Source: Mycobacterium sp. 1164966.3
GTDB lineage: Bacteria; Actinomycetota; Actinomycetes; Mycobacteriales; Mycobacteriaceae
Assembly: GCF_001665395.1 (NCBI RefSeq)
Contig: NZ_LZSG01000035.1
Location: 62,001 to 126,000, forward strand
Length of the DNA: 64,000 nt
Direction of reading: 5' to 3'
This document shows, piece by piece, positions 17,746 through 28,283 of this stretch. Both the position numbers and the translations under genes were made by a program. The notes beneath the pieces were generated by a model. It did not search any database and had not been told where the DNA came from. It saw only the letters and a program-made list of their open reading frames with translations. Positions within the stretch are counted from its first letter, which is position 1, and each line of letters opens with the position of its first letter.

Positions 17746-18173
17746 AGCTGTGCGACCTGAACATCCTGGTATATGCGATGGACGAGTCGTCGTCGCGCCA
17801 CCGGGGGGCACGCGCCTGGCTCGACGAGACGCTGTCCGGTTCGGACACCGTCGCTTTCGCATGGCAGGTCCTCATCGGTTTTGTGCGATTATCCACGCGG
17901 TCGGCGGTGTTTGCCCGGCCGTTGACCGCAGAGGAATCGTTTGACGTGGTTGAGCAATGGCTGCAGCAGCCGTGCGTGACCGTATTGCACCAGACCGAGC
18001 GTCATGCCAGTGTGCTGCGCGGTTTGCTCACTCCCCTTGGGACGGCGGGCAATCTGACCATTGATGCCCACCTCGCGGCTTTGGCCACCGAATACGGCGC
18101 CGAATTGTGTTCGACCGATGTCGACTTCAGTCGCTTCGCGGGTGTCCGATGGGTCGACCCACTCCCGGCGTAA
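17742..18173 (+). CDS. vapC: VapC-type PIN-domain ribonuclease toxin
   Basis: A 143-residue PIN protein of the mycobacterial VapC group. The first catalytic Asp is in CDLNILVYA (Asp5), and further acidic residues are in LTIDAHLAAL and STDVDFSRF. The ending GVRWVDPL is typical of this subgroup. VapC toxins cleave specific tRNAs or rRNA and are normally held by a VapB partner encoded just upstream. Here only a 32-codon frame precedes it with a 4-nt overlap. All key acidic positions look intact, so the protein may be active. It lies between the lipid operon and gap, at the right edge of the accessory block. Confidence 0.88.
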   Translation: MKLCDLNILVYAMDESSSRHRGARAWLDETLSGSDTVAFAWQVLIGFVRLSTRSAVFARPLTAEESFDVVEQWLQQPCVTVLHQTERHASVLRGLLTPLGTAGNLTIDAHLAALATEYGAELCSTDVDFSRFAGVRWVDPLPA

Positions 18174-18218
18174 CCTGCGCGAACAGGGCCGTTTCGGCCT
18201 GCATCGTCGCCCGACTAG

Positions 18219-19277
<1,059 letters not shown>

Positions 19278-19279
19278 CC

Positions 19280-20539
19280 GTGGCAGGATCTTCGCTTCCA
19301 ACTCTGAAAGACCTGCTGGCCGAGGGTGTTTCGGGTCGCGGCGTGCTGGTGCGCAGCGATCTGAACGTGCCGCTCGACGAAGACGGCACCATCACCGACC
19401 CGGGGCGGATCACCGCGTCGGCACCGACGTTGAAAGCACTGCTCGACGCCGGCGCGAAAGTCGTGGTCACCGCCCACCTGGGCCGACCCAAGGACGGCCC
19501 CGATCCGAAGCTGTCGCTGGCGCCGGTCGCCGCGGCGCTCGGCGAGCAGCTGGGCCGGCATGTGCAGTTGGCCAATGACCCCGATCGCACCCCTGTGGGC
19601 GCCGACGCGCTGGCCCGCGCCGAGGGCCTGACCGACGGCGACATCCTGCTGCTGGAGAACATCCGGTTCGACCCGCGCGAAACGAGCAAGGATGATGTCC
19701 AGCGCCTCGCGCTGGCCAAGCAGCTGGCCGAATTGGTCTCGCCGGGAGGCGCTTTCGTCTCCGACGGCTTCGGTGTGGTGCATCGCAAGCAGGCCTCCGT
19801 GTACGACGTTGCCACCCTGCTGCCGCACTACGCCGGTACGCTGGTCGCCGACGAGATCACCGTGCTGGAGCAGCTGACGCGCTCGACGAAACGCCCTTAC
19901 GCGGTGGTTTTGGGCGGGTCGAAGGTCTCGGACAAACTCGGCGTCATCGAGTCGTTGGCGACCAAAGCCGACAGCATTGTGATCGGCGGTGGCATGTGCT
20001 TCACATTCCTTGCCGCACAGGGGTTTTCGGTGGGTAAGTCGTTGCTGGAAACCGAAATGGTCGAGACCTGCCGCCGGTTGCTGGACACCTACGCCGACGT
20101 CCTGAGACTGCCCCGCGACATCGTCGTGGCCGAGCAGTTTGCCGCCGACTCACCGTCGCAAACCGTGGCGTGCGACGCCATCCCGGGCGACATGATGGGG
20201 CTGGATATCGGCCCGGAATCGGTCAAGCGCTTCGCGGTGTTGCTGTCCAACGCCAGCACCGTGTTCTGGAACGGCCCGATGGGTGTGTTCGAATTTCCGG
20301 CGTTCGCCGTCGGCACCCGGGGTGTCGCCGAAGCGATCGCCGCCGCCAGCCGCAAGGGCGCGTTCAGTGTGGTGGGCGGCGGTGACTCGGCGGCCGCGGT
20401 GCGCGCGCTGGGGATCCCGGAAGGCGACTTCTCGCACATATCCACCGGCGGCGGCGCGTCGCTGGAATACCTTGAGGGCAAAGCGCTTCCAGGTATCGAA
20501 GTACTGCGGAGTGCGCAGCCGAGCAAAGGAGACTCGTGA
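19280..20539 (+). CDS. pgk: Phosphoglycerate kinase
   Basis: A 419-residue kinase making ATP and 3-phosphoglycerate from 1,3-bisphosphoglycerate. [16 protein letters not shown] near residue 26 and [12 protein letters not shown] near 61 are substrate-binding segments. [10 protein letters not shown] and the [15 protein letters not shown] tail are the nucleotide-binding part. It starts with GTG at 19280, 2 nt after gap, and its stop overlaps the tpiA start by 4 nt. The length matches the family. Confidence 0.98.
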   Translation: MAGSSLPTLKDLLAEGVSGRGVLVRSDLNVPLDEDGTITDPGRITASAPTLKALLDAGAKVVVTAHLGRPKDGPDPKLSLAPVAAALGEQLGRHVQLANDPDRTPVGADALARAEGLTDGDILLLENIRFDPRETSKDDVQRLALAKQLAELVSPGGAFVSDGFGVVHRKQASVYDVATLLPHYAGTLVADEITVLEQLTRSTKRPYAVVLGGSKVSDKLGVIESLATKADSIVIGGGMCFTFLAAQGFSVGKSLLETEMVETCRRLLDTYADVLRLPRDIVVAEQFAADSPSQTVACDAIPGDMMGLDIGPESVKRFAVLLSNASTVFWNGPMGVFEFPAFAVGTRGVAEAIAAASRKGAFSVVGGGDSAAAVRALGIPEGDFSHISTGGGASLEYLEGKALPGIEVLRSAQPSKGDS

Positions 20540-21321
20540 GTCGTAAGCCACTGATAGCCGGCAACTGGAAGATGAACCTCAACCACTTCGAGGCGATCGC
20601 GCTGGTGCAAAAAGTCGCATTTGCGCTGCCGGACAAGTACTACGACAAGGTTGACGTCACGGTACTGCCGCCGTTCACCAACCTGCGCAGCGTGCAGACC
20701 CTGGTCGACGGCGACAAGCTGCGGCTGACTTATGGCGCCCAGGACCTTTCGCAACATGACTCAGGCGCCTACACCGGCGACATCAGCGGCGTCTTTCTGG
20801 CCAAGCTGGGCTGCACCTATGTTGCCGTCGGGCACTCCGAACGGCGCACCTATCACCACGAGGACGACGCACTGGTGGCCGCCAAGGCCGCAGCGGCGCT
20901 CAGAAACGAACTGACCCCGATCGTGTGTATCGGCGAGCACCTCGAGGTACGCGAGGCGGGAAACCACGTGTCCCACAACGTCGAGCAGTTGCGCGGCTCG
21001 CTGAATGGGTTGTCGGCCGAGCAGATCGGCCAGGTCGTGATCGCCTACGAACCGGTTTGGGCGATTGGAACCGGACGGGTGGCCAGTGCGTCCGATGCTC
21101 AGGAGGTGTGCGCGGCGATCCGGGAAGAGTTGGCGTCACTAGCCTCGTCGGGGATTGCAGAATCCGTGCGGGTGCTCTACGGCGGCTCGATGAACGCGAA
21201 GAACGTCGGCGATCTCGTCGCTCAGCCCGACGTCGACGGCGGCTTGGTCGGCGGGGCGTCGCTGGACGGGGAACAGTTCGCGACTCTGGCGGCTATCGCC
21301 GCCGGCGGACCGCTGCCCTAA
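20536..21321 (+). CDS. tpiA: Triosephosphate isomerase
   Basis: A 261-residue TIM-barrel enzyme interconverting dihydroxyacetone phosphate and glyceraldehyde-3-phosphate. AGNWKMN near the N-terminus carries the catalytic Lys, VGHSERR the catalytic His, and [10 protein letters not shown] the catalytic Glu172. YGGSMNAKN and GGASLDG form the phosphate site. The GTG start overlaps the pgk stop by 4 nt. It ends the glycolytic operon, 25 nt before a convergent minus-strand gene. Positional homologue of Rv1438. Confidence 0.98.
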   Translation: MSRKPLIAGNWKMNLNHFEAIALVQKVAFALPDKYYDKVDVTVLPPFTNLRSVQTLVDGDKLRLTYGAQDLSQHDSGAYTGDISGVFLAKLGCTYVAVGHSERRTYHHEDDALVAAKAAAALRNELTPIVCIGEHLEVREAGNHVSHNVEQLRGSLNGLSAEQIGQVVIAYEPVWAIGTGRVASASDAQEVCAAIREELASLASSGIAESVRVLYGGSMNAKNVGDLVAQPDVDGGLVGGASLDGEQFATLAAIAAGGPLP

Positions 21322-21346
21322 AACTCCTCCTGGCGTCGCGCGCGCG

Positions 21347-21964
21347 TCACATCCTGGCCAGGATCATGAGCAGCGAGAGCGCCACCGCCAGGAACATCGA
21401 CACCGCTATCACTCCGATGGTGATGCCGACGCCGTTGTAGCTTTGCGGCGGTACGCCCAGCGAACCGCGGCTGAACCCCCACACCGGCGCCTTGTATTCG
21501 AGCTCGACCAGCCTGCCGGGATGAACCTCGACCGACGTGTCTGCCGGTCCGATCTGCGGCGGCAGCCAATACGGCACATGCACGTGTACGTGATGTGGAC
21601 CCGGTCGGGCCGGGACCACCGTGCGGCCCCAACCAGCCACCGGCGCTTCGTACCCGTCGACGACGATCTTCGGCTTGAACAGAGCCATCGTGAATCCGAG
21701 CGGGAAGTACTGGGTGGTCACGGCGATGCCTTCGGCCGGCTGGCCGTACCCCTGCGGACCGGGTTGCTGGATCGGGTAGGAGGGGCGGCCCTGGTACGGG
21801 CTGGGCTGCGGTGTCTGGGGATACGGCTGCGGCGGCCCGTCCGGCTGGCCGTATCGGGGCGGCTGGCCGTACTGCGGCGGATAGGGACCCGACGGTGGAT
21901 ACGGACCCGGCGGCCGATGCGGCGCAGGCGGGGGATAGGGCCCCGGCCCCTGTGGATAGTTCAT
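21347..21964 (-). CDS. Proline-rich protein with a C-terminal membrane anchor
   Basis: A 205-residue protein of unknown function. Residues 1-75 are a low-complexity region dominated by Pro, Tyr, Gly and Gln (repeats such as [10 protein letters not shown] and [10 protein letters not shown]). Residues about 80-175 form a soluble region that looks beta-rich ([42 protein letters not shown]). One C-terminal transmembrane segment follows ([19 protein letters not shown]). Similar proline-rich N-termini occur in mycobacterial membrane and secreted proteins. The ATG at 21964 lies 10 nt after secG on the same strand, so the two are probably cotranscribed. Confidence 0.75.
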   Translation of the reverse strand: MNYPQGPGPYPPPAPHRPPGPYPPSGPYPPQYGQPPRYGQPDGPPQPYPQTPQPSPYQGRPSYPIQQPGPQGYGQPAEGIAVTTQYFPLGFTMALFKPKIVVDGYEAPVAGWGRTVVPARPGPHHVHVHVPYWLPPQIGPADTSVEVHPGRLVELEYKAPVWGFSRGSLGVPPQSYNGVGITIGVIAVSMFLAVALSLLMILARM

Positions 21965-21974
21965 CGGCGTGCTG

Positions 21975-22214
21975 TCAGTGCACGTGGTACTTGATTGCCA
22001 GCGCCACGCCGATGATGCTGACCAGCCAAATGCCGGTGATGAACAGCGTCAAGCGGTCCAGGTTCTTCTCGACGACTGTCGACCCGGAAAGGCTGGACTG
22101 CACACCACCGCCGAACAGCGTCGACAGACCGCCGCCCTTCGCGCGGTGCAGCAACACCAGCAACACCACCAGCACGCTGGTGACCACCAAAGTGATCTGC
22201 AGGGCCAAAACCAT
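21975..22214 (-). CDS. secG: Preprotein translocase subunit SecG
   Basis: A 79-residue protein with the SecG layout: one transmembrane helix ([19 protein letters not shown]), a glycine-rich cytoplasmic loop ([18 protein letters not shown]), and a second helix ([19 protein letters not shown]). It is the non-essential helper of the SecYE channel. I chose the ATG at 22214 although the frame stays open to 22643, because the shorter form has the normal length. It is on the minus strand, divergent from ppc and upstream of the proline-rich gene. From memory M. tuberculosis secG runs in the tpi direction, so its orientation here may differ. Confidence 0.92.
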   Translation of the reverse strand: MVLALQITLVVTSVLVVLLVLLHRAKGGGLSTLFGGGVQSSLSGSTVVEKNLDRLTLFITGIWLVSIIGVALAIKYHVH

Positions 22215-22392
22215 GAGGCGCAGCCTACCGAACGACGTCGGGCCCGCCAAAGGCGCCGCACCTGCGGCGGTGATAACTGAGCCTGCCGCCAAGATCCAGC
22301 CGTGGCCGCAGGCTCGATGCCATGAATGCGGACTCGTCCACGCAGACACCCGCAGCAGGCGACGCCGGCGATTCGCGTCGATACTGAGACGC

Positions 22393-25194
22393 ATGGCTGA
22401 AACCATCGACGCCGCGCTGGAACCCATCGGTGCCGTGCACCGGACGCGGGTCGGCCGCGAGGCGACTGAGCCGATGCGCGCCGACATCAGGCTGCTGGGC
22501 ACCATCCTCGGCGACACAGTTCGCGAGCAGAATGGCGACGAGGTTTTCGAGCTCGTCGAGCGTGCCCGGGTGGAAGCGTTCCGGGTGCGCCGTTCCGAGA
22601 TCGACCGGGCCGAGATGTCGCGCATGTTCGACGGGATCGACATTCATCTGGCAATCCCGGTCATCCGTGCGTTCAGCCATTTCGCGCTGCTGGCCAACGT
22701 CGCTGAAGACATCCACCGGGAACGCCGCCGCGCCATTCACGTCAAAGCCGGGGAGCCGCCGCAGGACAGCAGCCTGGCCGCCACCTACGCCAAACTCGAT
22801 CGCGCGGAGTTGGATTCGGCTACCGTCGCCGAGGCCCTGAAAGGTGCACTGGTTTCCCCGGTCAGCACCGCCCACCCCACCGAGACCCGGCGGCGCACCG
22901 TGTTCGTCACCCAGCACCGGATCACCGAGTTGATGCGACTGCACGCGGAGGGCCACACCGAGACCGACGACGGGCGCAACATCGAATCCGAGTTGCGGCG
23001 CCAGGTCCTGACGCTGTGGCAGACAGCGCTGGTGCGGCTGTCCCGGTTGCAGATCAGCGACGAGATCGAGGCCGGGCTGCGGTTGTACCCATCGTCGTTC
23101 TTCGCGGTGGTCCCGCAGGTCAATGCCGAAGTCCGGGAAGCGTTGCGCACTCGCTGGCCCGACGCCGACCTGCTCCCCGGGCCGATTCTGCAGCCCGGCT
23201 CCTGGATCGGTGGCGACCGCGACGGCAATCCCAATGTGACCGCCGACGTGGTGCGCCTGGCAACCGGCAGCGCCGCCTACACCGCACTGGCGCACTACCT
23301 GACCGAGCTCACCGCCCTCGAGCAGGAGCTGACGATGTCGGGGCGGCTGATCACGGTGACCTCCGAGCTGGCCGAACTGGCCGAGGGCTGCACGGAGAAG
23401 GCCCGCGCCGACGAGCCGTACCGGCGGGCGCTGCGGGTGATCCGGGGCCGGCTGACCGCAACCGCCAGCCAGATCCTGGACCGGCAGCCCCAGGATGTGC
23501 TGGACATGGGTTTGCCGCCGTATTCCACGCCGGCCGAACTGCGGACCGATCTAGACGCCATCGACTCCTCGTTGCGCACCCACGGCGCCACGCTGCTGGC
23601 CGATGACCGGCTGGCCCTGCTACGGGAAGGCGTGGGAGTCTTCGGGTTTCACCTGTGCGGCCTGGACCTGCGACAAAACTCCGACGTGCATGAAGAGGTG
23701 ATCGCCGAGCTGCTGGCATGGGCCGGGGTGCATCCGGACTACAGCTCCCTGTCCGAGGACGAGCGGGTCGAACTGTTGGCGGGCGAACTGAGCACCAGAC
23801 GCCCGCTGGTGGGCGACCGCGCACAATTGTCGGAACTGGCGCGCGGCGAGCTGGGTGTCGCGGCGGCCGCGGCACGCGCGGTCGAGATCTACGGTTTCGC
23901 CGCCGTGCCCAACTACGTGATCTCCATGTGCCGGTCGGTGTCGGATGTGCTGGAGGCGGCGATCCTGCTCAAGGAGGCTGGCCTGCTGGACGCTTCCGGG
24001 CCGGAATTGTATTGCCCCGTTGGCATTTCGCCGCTGTTCGAAACGATCGACGATCTGCACAACGCCGCGACCATCCTGCATTCGATGCTCGAGCTTCCGC
24101 TTTACCGCGCGCTGGTCTCCGCGCGCGGCGACTCGCAGGAGGTGATGCTGGGCTACTCGGACTCCAATAAGGACGGCGGTTATCTGGCCGCCAACTGGGC
24201 CGTCTACCGGGCCGAGCTGGCTTTGGTGGAAGTGGCCCGCAAAACCGGAATCCGGTTGCGGCTCTTCCACGGTCGCGGTGGAACCGTCGGCCGCGGCGGC
24301 GGCCCGAGCTACCAGGCCATCCTGGCGCAGCCGCCCGGAGCGGTGAGCGGGTCATTGCGGCTGACCGAGCAAGGCGAAGTGATCGCCGCCAAGTACGCCG
24401 AACCCCGCATGGCGCGACGCAACCTGGAGAGCCTTGTGGCCGCCACCCTGGAGTCAACGCTGCTGGACGTGGAGGGCTTGGGTGAGGCTGCAGAGCCCGC
24501 TTACGCGGTCCTCGGCGAGGTGGCCGGGCTGGCGCAACGCGCCTACGCCGAATTAGTCCACGACACACCGGGTTTCGTGGACTACTTCAAGGCCTCCACG
24601 CCGGTCAGTGAAATCGGGTCACTCAACATCGGCAGCAGGCCGACATCGCGCAAGCCCACCGAGTCGATCGACGACCTGCGCGCGATTCCGTGGGTGTTGG
24701 CGTGGAGCCAGTCGCGGGTCATGCTGCCCGGCTGGTACGGCACCGGTTCGGCATTCGAGCAGTGGATCGCCGCCGGCGCCGAAGCCGAGCGGGTGCAGGT
24801 ACTGCGCGACCTCTATGAGCGCTGGCCGTTCTTCCGCAGCGTGCTGTCGAACCTGGCGCAGGTGCTGGCCAAAAGCGACCTGGGCCTGGCCGCCCGCTAT
24901 GCCGAGCTGGTGCCCGATGAATCGTTGCGGCGCAGGGTCTTCGACAAGATCACCGATGAACACGAGCGCACCATCGCCATGCACAAGCTCATCACCGGCC
25001 AAGAGGACCTGCTCGCCGACAATGTGGCGCTGGCGCGTTCGGTGTTCAACCGCTTCCCGTATCTGGAGCCGCTGAACCACCTTCAGGTGGAGTTGCTGCG
25101 CCGCTACCGTTCGGGTGACGACGACGAACTGGTGCAGCGCGGCATCTTGTTGACGATGAACGGTTTGGCCAGCGCGTTACGCAACAGCGGATAA
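22393..25194 (+). CDS. ppc: Phosphoenolpyruvate carboxylase
   Basis: A 933-residue enzyme that carboxylates phosphoenolpyruvate to oxaloacetate, refilling the TCA cycle. [12 protein letters not shown] carries the first active-site His161. [30 protein letters not shown] and [13 protein letters not shown] (His626 region) are the substrate and bicarbonate sites. The C-terminal [14 protein letters not shown] ends the protein as expected. I chose ATG 22393 as the family start; the open frame upstream covers the region opposite secG. M. leprae and M. smegmatis have ppc, while M. tuberculosis as I recall lacks it. Confidence 0.97.
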   Translation: MAETIDAALEPIGAVHRTRVGREATEPMRADIRLLGTILGDTVREQNGDEVFELVERARVEAFRVRRSEIDRAEMSRMFDGIDIHLAIPVIRAFSHFALLANVAEDIHRERRRAIHVKAGEPPQDSSLAATYAKLDRAELDSATVAEALKGALVSPVSTAHPTETRRRTVFVTQHRITELMRLHAEGHTETDDGRNIESELRRQVLTLWQTALVRLSRLQISDEIEAGLRLYPSSFFAVVPQVNAEVREALRTRWPDADLLPGPILQPGSWIGGDRDGNPNVTADVVRLATGSAAYTALAHYLTELTALEQELTMSGRLITVTSELAELAEGCTEKARADEPYRRALRVIRGRLTATASQILDRQPQDVLDMGLPPYSTPAELRTDLDAIDSSLRTHGATLLADDRLALLREGVGVFGFHLCGLDLRQNSDVHEEVIAELLAWAGVHPDYSSLSEDERVELLAGELSTRRPLVGDRAQLSELARGELGVAAAAARAVEIYGFAAVPNYVISMCRSVSDVLEAAILLKEAGLLDASGPELYCPVGISPLFETIDDLHNAATILHSMLELPLYRALVSARGDSQEVMLGYSDSNKDGGYLAANWAVYRAELALVEVARKTGIRLRLFHGRGGTVGRGGGPSYQAILAQPPGAVSGSLRLTEQGEVIAAKYAEPRMARRNLESLVAATLESTLLDVEGLGEAAEPAYAVLGEVAGLAQRAYAELVHDTPGFVDYFKASTPVSEIGSLNIGSRPTSRKPTESIDDLRAIPWVLAWSQSRVMLPGWYGTGSAFEQWIAAGAEAERVQVLRDLYERWPFFRSVLSNLAQVLAKSDLGLAARYAELVPDESLRRRVFDKITDEHERTIAMHKLITGQEDLLADNVALARSVFNRFPYLEPLNHLQVELLRRYRSGDDDELVQRGILLTMNGLASALRNSG

Positions 25195-25210
25195 CGGGCA
25201 TTAAGCCCAC

Positions 25211-26023
25211 ATGCCTGACGACGCCTCCGTCACCCCGACGGAGCTAGCCCAGAACAGCGTCTTCGAGCGGTTGGCCCGTGCCGGGTTTGTGGTGAGCGGG
25301 TCGCTGCATCTGATCGTCGGCTACCTGGCCATCCGGATCGCGCTCGGCGCCGCCGCCACCGCCGATCAATCCGGAGCTCTGGCGGCACTGGCGGCGCAAC
25401 CGGGCGGGCGGATCGGGCTCTGGATCGCGGCCGCCGCCCTGCTGATGCTGGGCCTGTGGCGGCTGGTCGAGACCGTCCTGGGCCGGGCGACCGACCGCAG
25501 GCCCGACGGGGGCACCTCGTCGGGAAGGTTGGATAGGGTCAAAGCCTTCGGTTTGGCAATCGTCTATTTCGCTTTCGCCTACTCCGCGTTCGGATTCGCC
25601 CTGGGCGCGGGGCGCTCCACGGGTGAGCGGAATTCGACCATCAGCGCGCGCCTGATGCAGACCGTCATCGGCACCGTTGCGCTCATCGCCTGCGGAATCG
25701 GCATCGTCGCGGTGGGTGTCTACCACGTTTACAAAGGGGCCAGCCGCAACTTCCTGGGCGACCTGAAAGGCAAATCGGGCAATCTGGTGCGACGCGTGGG
25801 CATGCTCGGCTACATCGGCAAAGGTGTGGTTCTCGTCGGCGCGGGCGGGCTGGTCGTCGTCGCGGCGTTGCGCTCAGAGCCGAAAAAAGCCACCGGACTC
25901 GACGGGGCCCTCAAAACACTCGGGGCTCAGCCCTACGGTGCTGCGCTCCTGATCGCCGCAGCCCTAGGCATCATCACCTACGGCCTCTACAGCTTCGCGA
26001 TGGCCCGATTGACCAAGATGTAG
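25211..26023 (+). CDS. DUF1206 family membrane protein
   Basis: A 270-residue integral membrane protein with the DUF1206 pattern: three repeats, each of two hydrophobic helices, with a recurring G-x-x-h-h-G at the start of the unit (LARAGFVVSGSLHLIVGYLA; VKAFGLAIVYFAFAYSAF; VGMLGYIGKGVVLVGAGGL). The family function is unknown. It begins 16 nt after ppc in the same direction and could be cotranscribed with it. It ends 11 nt before an exceptionally strong hairpin shared with the convergent gene at 26102-26500. Confidence 0.85.
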   Translation: MPDDASVTPTELAQNSVFERLARAGFVVSGSLHLIVGYLAIRIALGAAATADQSGALAALAAQPGGRIGLWIAAAALLMLGLWRLVETVLGRATDRRPDGGTSSGRLDRVKAFGLAIVYFAFAYSAFGFALGAGRSTGERNSTISARLMQTVIGTVALIACGIGIVAVGVYHVYKGASRNFLGDLKGKSGNLVRRVGMLGYIGKGVVLVGAGGLVVVAALRSEPKKATGLDGALKTLGAQPYGAALLIAAALGIITYGLYSFAMARLTKM

Positions 26024-26034
26024 GCGCGGCGAAG

Positions 26035-26102
26035 GGTGGCGAGCAGACGCAAAACCCCCTCTGACACGGCTTGTCGAGGGGGTTTTGCGTCTGCTCGCCA
26101 CC
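26035..26102. terminator. Perfect 27-bp hairpin, copy 1 of the GCGAGCAGACGCAAAA repeat
   Basis: Left arm 26035-26061 and right arm 26076-26102 are perfectly complementary over 27 nt. They contain GCGAGCAGACGCAAAA and a run of C's opposite a run of G's. The 14-nt loop can pair further (GACA with TGTC). In each direction the stem ends with TTTTGCGTCTGCTCGCCAC-like sequence rather than a T tract. It lies exactly between two convergent genes; the last base of the right arm is inside the stop codon of the minus-strand gene. This fits a bidirectional terminator. A second copy is at 53214-53271. Confidence 0.85.
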
Positions 26103-26500
26103 TAACGCAAGCTGCGGTTGCGCAACCGATCCATCACGCCGCGCACGGCGTGCTCGGTCATCGAGAGCGGGGACACCATGGTTTCGCCCAGGCTGACGAT
26201 GTAATCGATCCGCTCGACGATGGCTTCTACCGGCTCGACCAGCACGATGAGCCGCTTGGCCAGATCGTCGAGGCTGTGCAGGGTGCCCTCGAGATGATCC
26301 AGGCCGGTCTCGAGGCGTTCGACCGTCGCGTTCAGCGCCGACAGCGAGCTGTTGAGCTCGACCATCGTGCTGCTCAGGCCGTCGAGAACGTCCTCGACCT
26401 GCTCGACCGTCTTGTCCGCGTTCAGCGCCGCTTGGGTGAGGGTCTTCATCCGCTTCCGCACCGGTGTGGGACGGTCGGTCTTGTCTGTCATGACGGTCAT
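26102..26500 (-). CDS. Small helical protein, Rv1444c-like
   Basis: A 132-residue protein at the Rv1444c position, next to pgl. Residues about 20-95 form a long heptad-rich helix (VEQVEDVLDGLSSTMVELN then LSALNATVERLETGLDHLEG), very likely a coiled coil. A second helical stretch follows (IVERIDYIVSLGETMVSPL) and the end is basic. There is no signal peptide. The ATG at 26500 was chosen; ATG 26491 is an alternative. It is the last gene of the tkt–tal–zwf–opcA–pgl operon, 16 nt after pgl. The function is unknown. Confidence 0.8.
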   Translation of the reverse strand: MTVMTDKTDRPTPVRKRMKTLTQAALNADKTVEQVEDVLDGLSSTMVELNSSLSALNATVERLETGLDHLEGTLHSLDDLAKRLIVLVEPVEAIVERIDYIVSLGETMVSPLSMTEHAVRGVMDRLRNRSLR

Positions 26501-26516
26501 TATCACCCGGCAGGTG

Positions 26517-27260
26517 TTAGCCAGGAAGCTTGGCCGCGGCTTCCTCGTCGAGCAGCCACAGGGTGGTGTGTATCCCGACGCCGCCGGCCGCCGGTACCGA
26601 GACCGGGTCCGCGCCGCCGATCGCAGCGGCCGCCGCGTCCGCTTTCGCGCCACCGGACACCATCAGCCAGACCTCGCGAGAACGCTGAACAGCGGGCAGC
26701 GTCAAGGTGATTCGCCGTGGCGGCGGTTTCGGGCAGTCTTCGACTTCGACCACCATGCGGCTGGTCTCCCGCACAGCGGGGGTGTCCGGGAACAGCGAGT
26801 TGATATGGCCTTCCGGCCCCATTCCCAACAGGTGCACATCGAAATTCGGCACCGGCTGACCGGGTTCGGCGTTGGCGGCCAGGACCTGCTCGTAGGCCAG
26901 TGCCGCGGCGGCCATATCGCTGCCGAACTCACCGTCACTGGCCGGCATCGCGTGCACATTGCTCGACGGGATGTCGATGTGATCGAGCAAGGCGCCGCGC
27001 GCCTGCTTGTCGTTGCGCTCGTCGTCGTCCTCGGGAACGTAGCGCTCATCGCCCCAGAACAGATGCACACGTCCCCAGTCGATCTGCGAACCTTGCATGC
27101 CCAGCTGGCGGAGCAATGCGATGCCGTTGCCGCCGCCGGTCAGCACAATCAGCGCGCGGCCCCTGGCCGCGACGGCCGACTCGATGGCCTCGGTCAGCCG
27201 CTTGGCCGCGGCTTCCACCAGCGTGGTGCTGTCCGGGAAGATTTCGACGGCGGTGCTCAT
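26517..27260 (-). CDS. pgl: 6-phosphogluconolactonase
   Basis: A 247-residue enzyme (devB) that hydrolyses 6-phosphoglucono-lactone to 6-phosphogluconate, the second oxidative step of the pentose phosphate pathway. [18 protein letters not shown] near residue 37, [16 protein letters not shown] near 75 and [15 protein letters not shown] near 155 are family motifs. The ATG at 27260 overlaps the opcA stop by 4 nt (ATGA). Positional homologue of Rv1445c. Confidence 0.95.
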   Translation of the reverse strand: MSTAVEIFPDSTTLVEAAAKRLTEAIESAVAARGRALIVLTGGGNGIALLRQLGMQGSQIDWGRVHLFWGDERYVPEDDDERNDKQARGALLDHIDIPSSNVHAMPASDGEFGSDMAAAALAYEQVLAANAEPGQPVPNFDVHLLGMGPEGHINSLFPDTPAVRETSRMVVEVEDCPKPPPRRITLTLPAVQRSREVWLMVSGGAKADAAAAAIGGADPVSVPAAGGVGIHTTLWLLDEEAAAKLPG

Positions 27261-28168
27261 ACGTATTGAACCTTCTTGATGCCTTCGAGTGCCGATAGAT
27301 AGATCTCGTCCGGATCCAGCCGCCGCAGGTCTTCGGCAAGGCATTCGCCGGTTACCCTGCGCGCCAACGGAACCAGGGCATCGGGCCGGGCCGTCCGGCT
27401 CAGGGTGGCCGTGGTGCCCTCTTGCGGACGGCTGAGCACGATGGTCTCGCTCTTGCGCACCAGCTCGACCTTGAGTTCGCCCACTTTGCGTTGCACCGGC
27501 CCGTCGATCCGGCTGGCCAGCCAGCCGGCCAGGATGTCCAGCGCCGGTTCGGTTTTCAACCCGGAGATCAACGCCGACTCGATTGGCTCGTGCGGCGGCA
27601 GGTCGACCGCGGAAGTCAACAGCGCCCGCCAGTAGGTGATGCGGGACCAGGCCAGGTCGGAATCGCCTGCCGTGTAGCCGGGCAGCCGGCTGGTGATGGC
27701 CGCCAACGGGTCGATCGCATTGGTGGCGTCGGTGATGCGGCGAATCGCCAACTTGCCCAACGGATCCTGGGCAGGCACCGCAGGAGCGATATCGGGCCAC
27801 CACGCCACCACCGGAATGTCGGGAAGCAAGAACGGGATCACCACGCTCTCGGCGTGGCCGGCCAGCGGCCCGGACAGCCGCAGCACGACGACCTCTCCGG
27901 CGCCGGCGTCGCCGCCCACCCGCAATTGGGCATCAAGCCGTGGTTCGTCCGCATACGGGTCGCCTCTCATCGTGACGATGATCCGGCTGGGGTGCTCATG
28001 GCTGGCGTCATTGGCCGCCTCGATGGATTCCTCGAGCACGGCATCGCTGTCCGGCGCGATGATCAGCGTGAGCACCCGTCCCATCATGACGGCACCGATT
28101 TCTTCGCGGAGCTCGTCGAGCTTCTTGTTTACCGCCGTGGTGGTCGTTGCGGGCAGATCGACAATCAT
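27257..28168 (-). CDS. opcA: OpcA, glucose-6-phosphate dehydrogenase assembly protein
   Basis: A 303-residue protein. The start was set at the ATG giving [20 protein letters not shown], matching the family opening; the frame is open seven codons farther. OpcA is an activator/assembly factor for glucose-6-phosphate dehydrogenase, shown in cyanobacteria and conserved beside zwf in actinobacteria. The [15 protein letters not shown] segment near residue 120 is well preserved. It is separated from zwf by 115 nt containing GC-rich hairpins, unlike the other tightly packed junctions in this operon. Confidence 0.94.
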   Translation of the reverse strand: MIVDLPATTTTAVNKKLDELREEIGAVMMGRVLTLIIAPDSDAVLEESIEAANDASHEHPSRIIVTMRGDPYADEPRLDAQLRVGGDAGAGEVVVLRLSGPLAGHAESVVIPFLLPDIPVVAWWPDIAPAVPAQDPLGKLAIRRITDATNAIDPLAAITSRLPGYTAGDSDLAWSRITYWRALLTSAVDLPPHEPIESALISGLKTEPALDILAGWLASRIDGPVQRKVGELKVELVRKSETIVLSRPQEGTTATLSRTARPDALVPLARRVTGECLAEDLRRLDPDEIYLSALEGIKKVQYV

Positions 28169-28169
28169 T

Positions 28170-28283
28170 TGCGCCGCTCTCCCCCGCAAGCGGGAGGTGC
28201 CCCCACCTCATCGCTCCGCTCTGCTGCGTCCCCCTCGCCGCTGCGCGGCTGGGGGCGCCCCCACTGCATCGTCGCGGCGCGGA
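28170..28283 (-). repeat. GC-rich hairpin element between zwf and opcA
   Basis: The 115-nt intercistronic gap holds CCCCCGCAAGCGGGAGG (arms CCCGC/GCGGG), an overlapping GAGGTGCCCCCACCTC dyad, and farther right GCCGCTGCGCGGC inside a CCCCC…GGGGG setting. It reads as a mobile or repeated small palindromic element inserted between two cotranscribed genes; similar sequences are, in my memory, common in M. kansasii and M. avium relatives. In the mRNA it would form stable stems and could protect the upstream zwf message or reduce expression of opcA–pgl. Confidence 0.5.
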
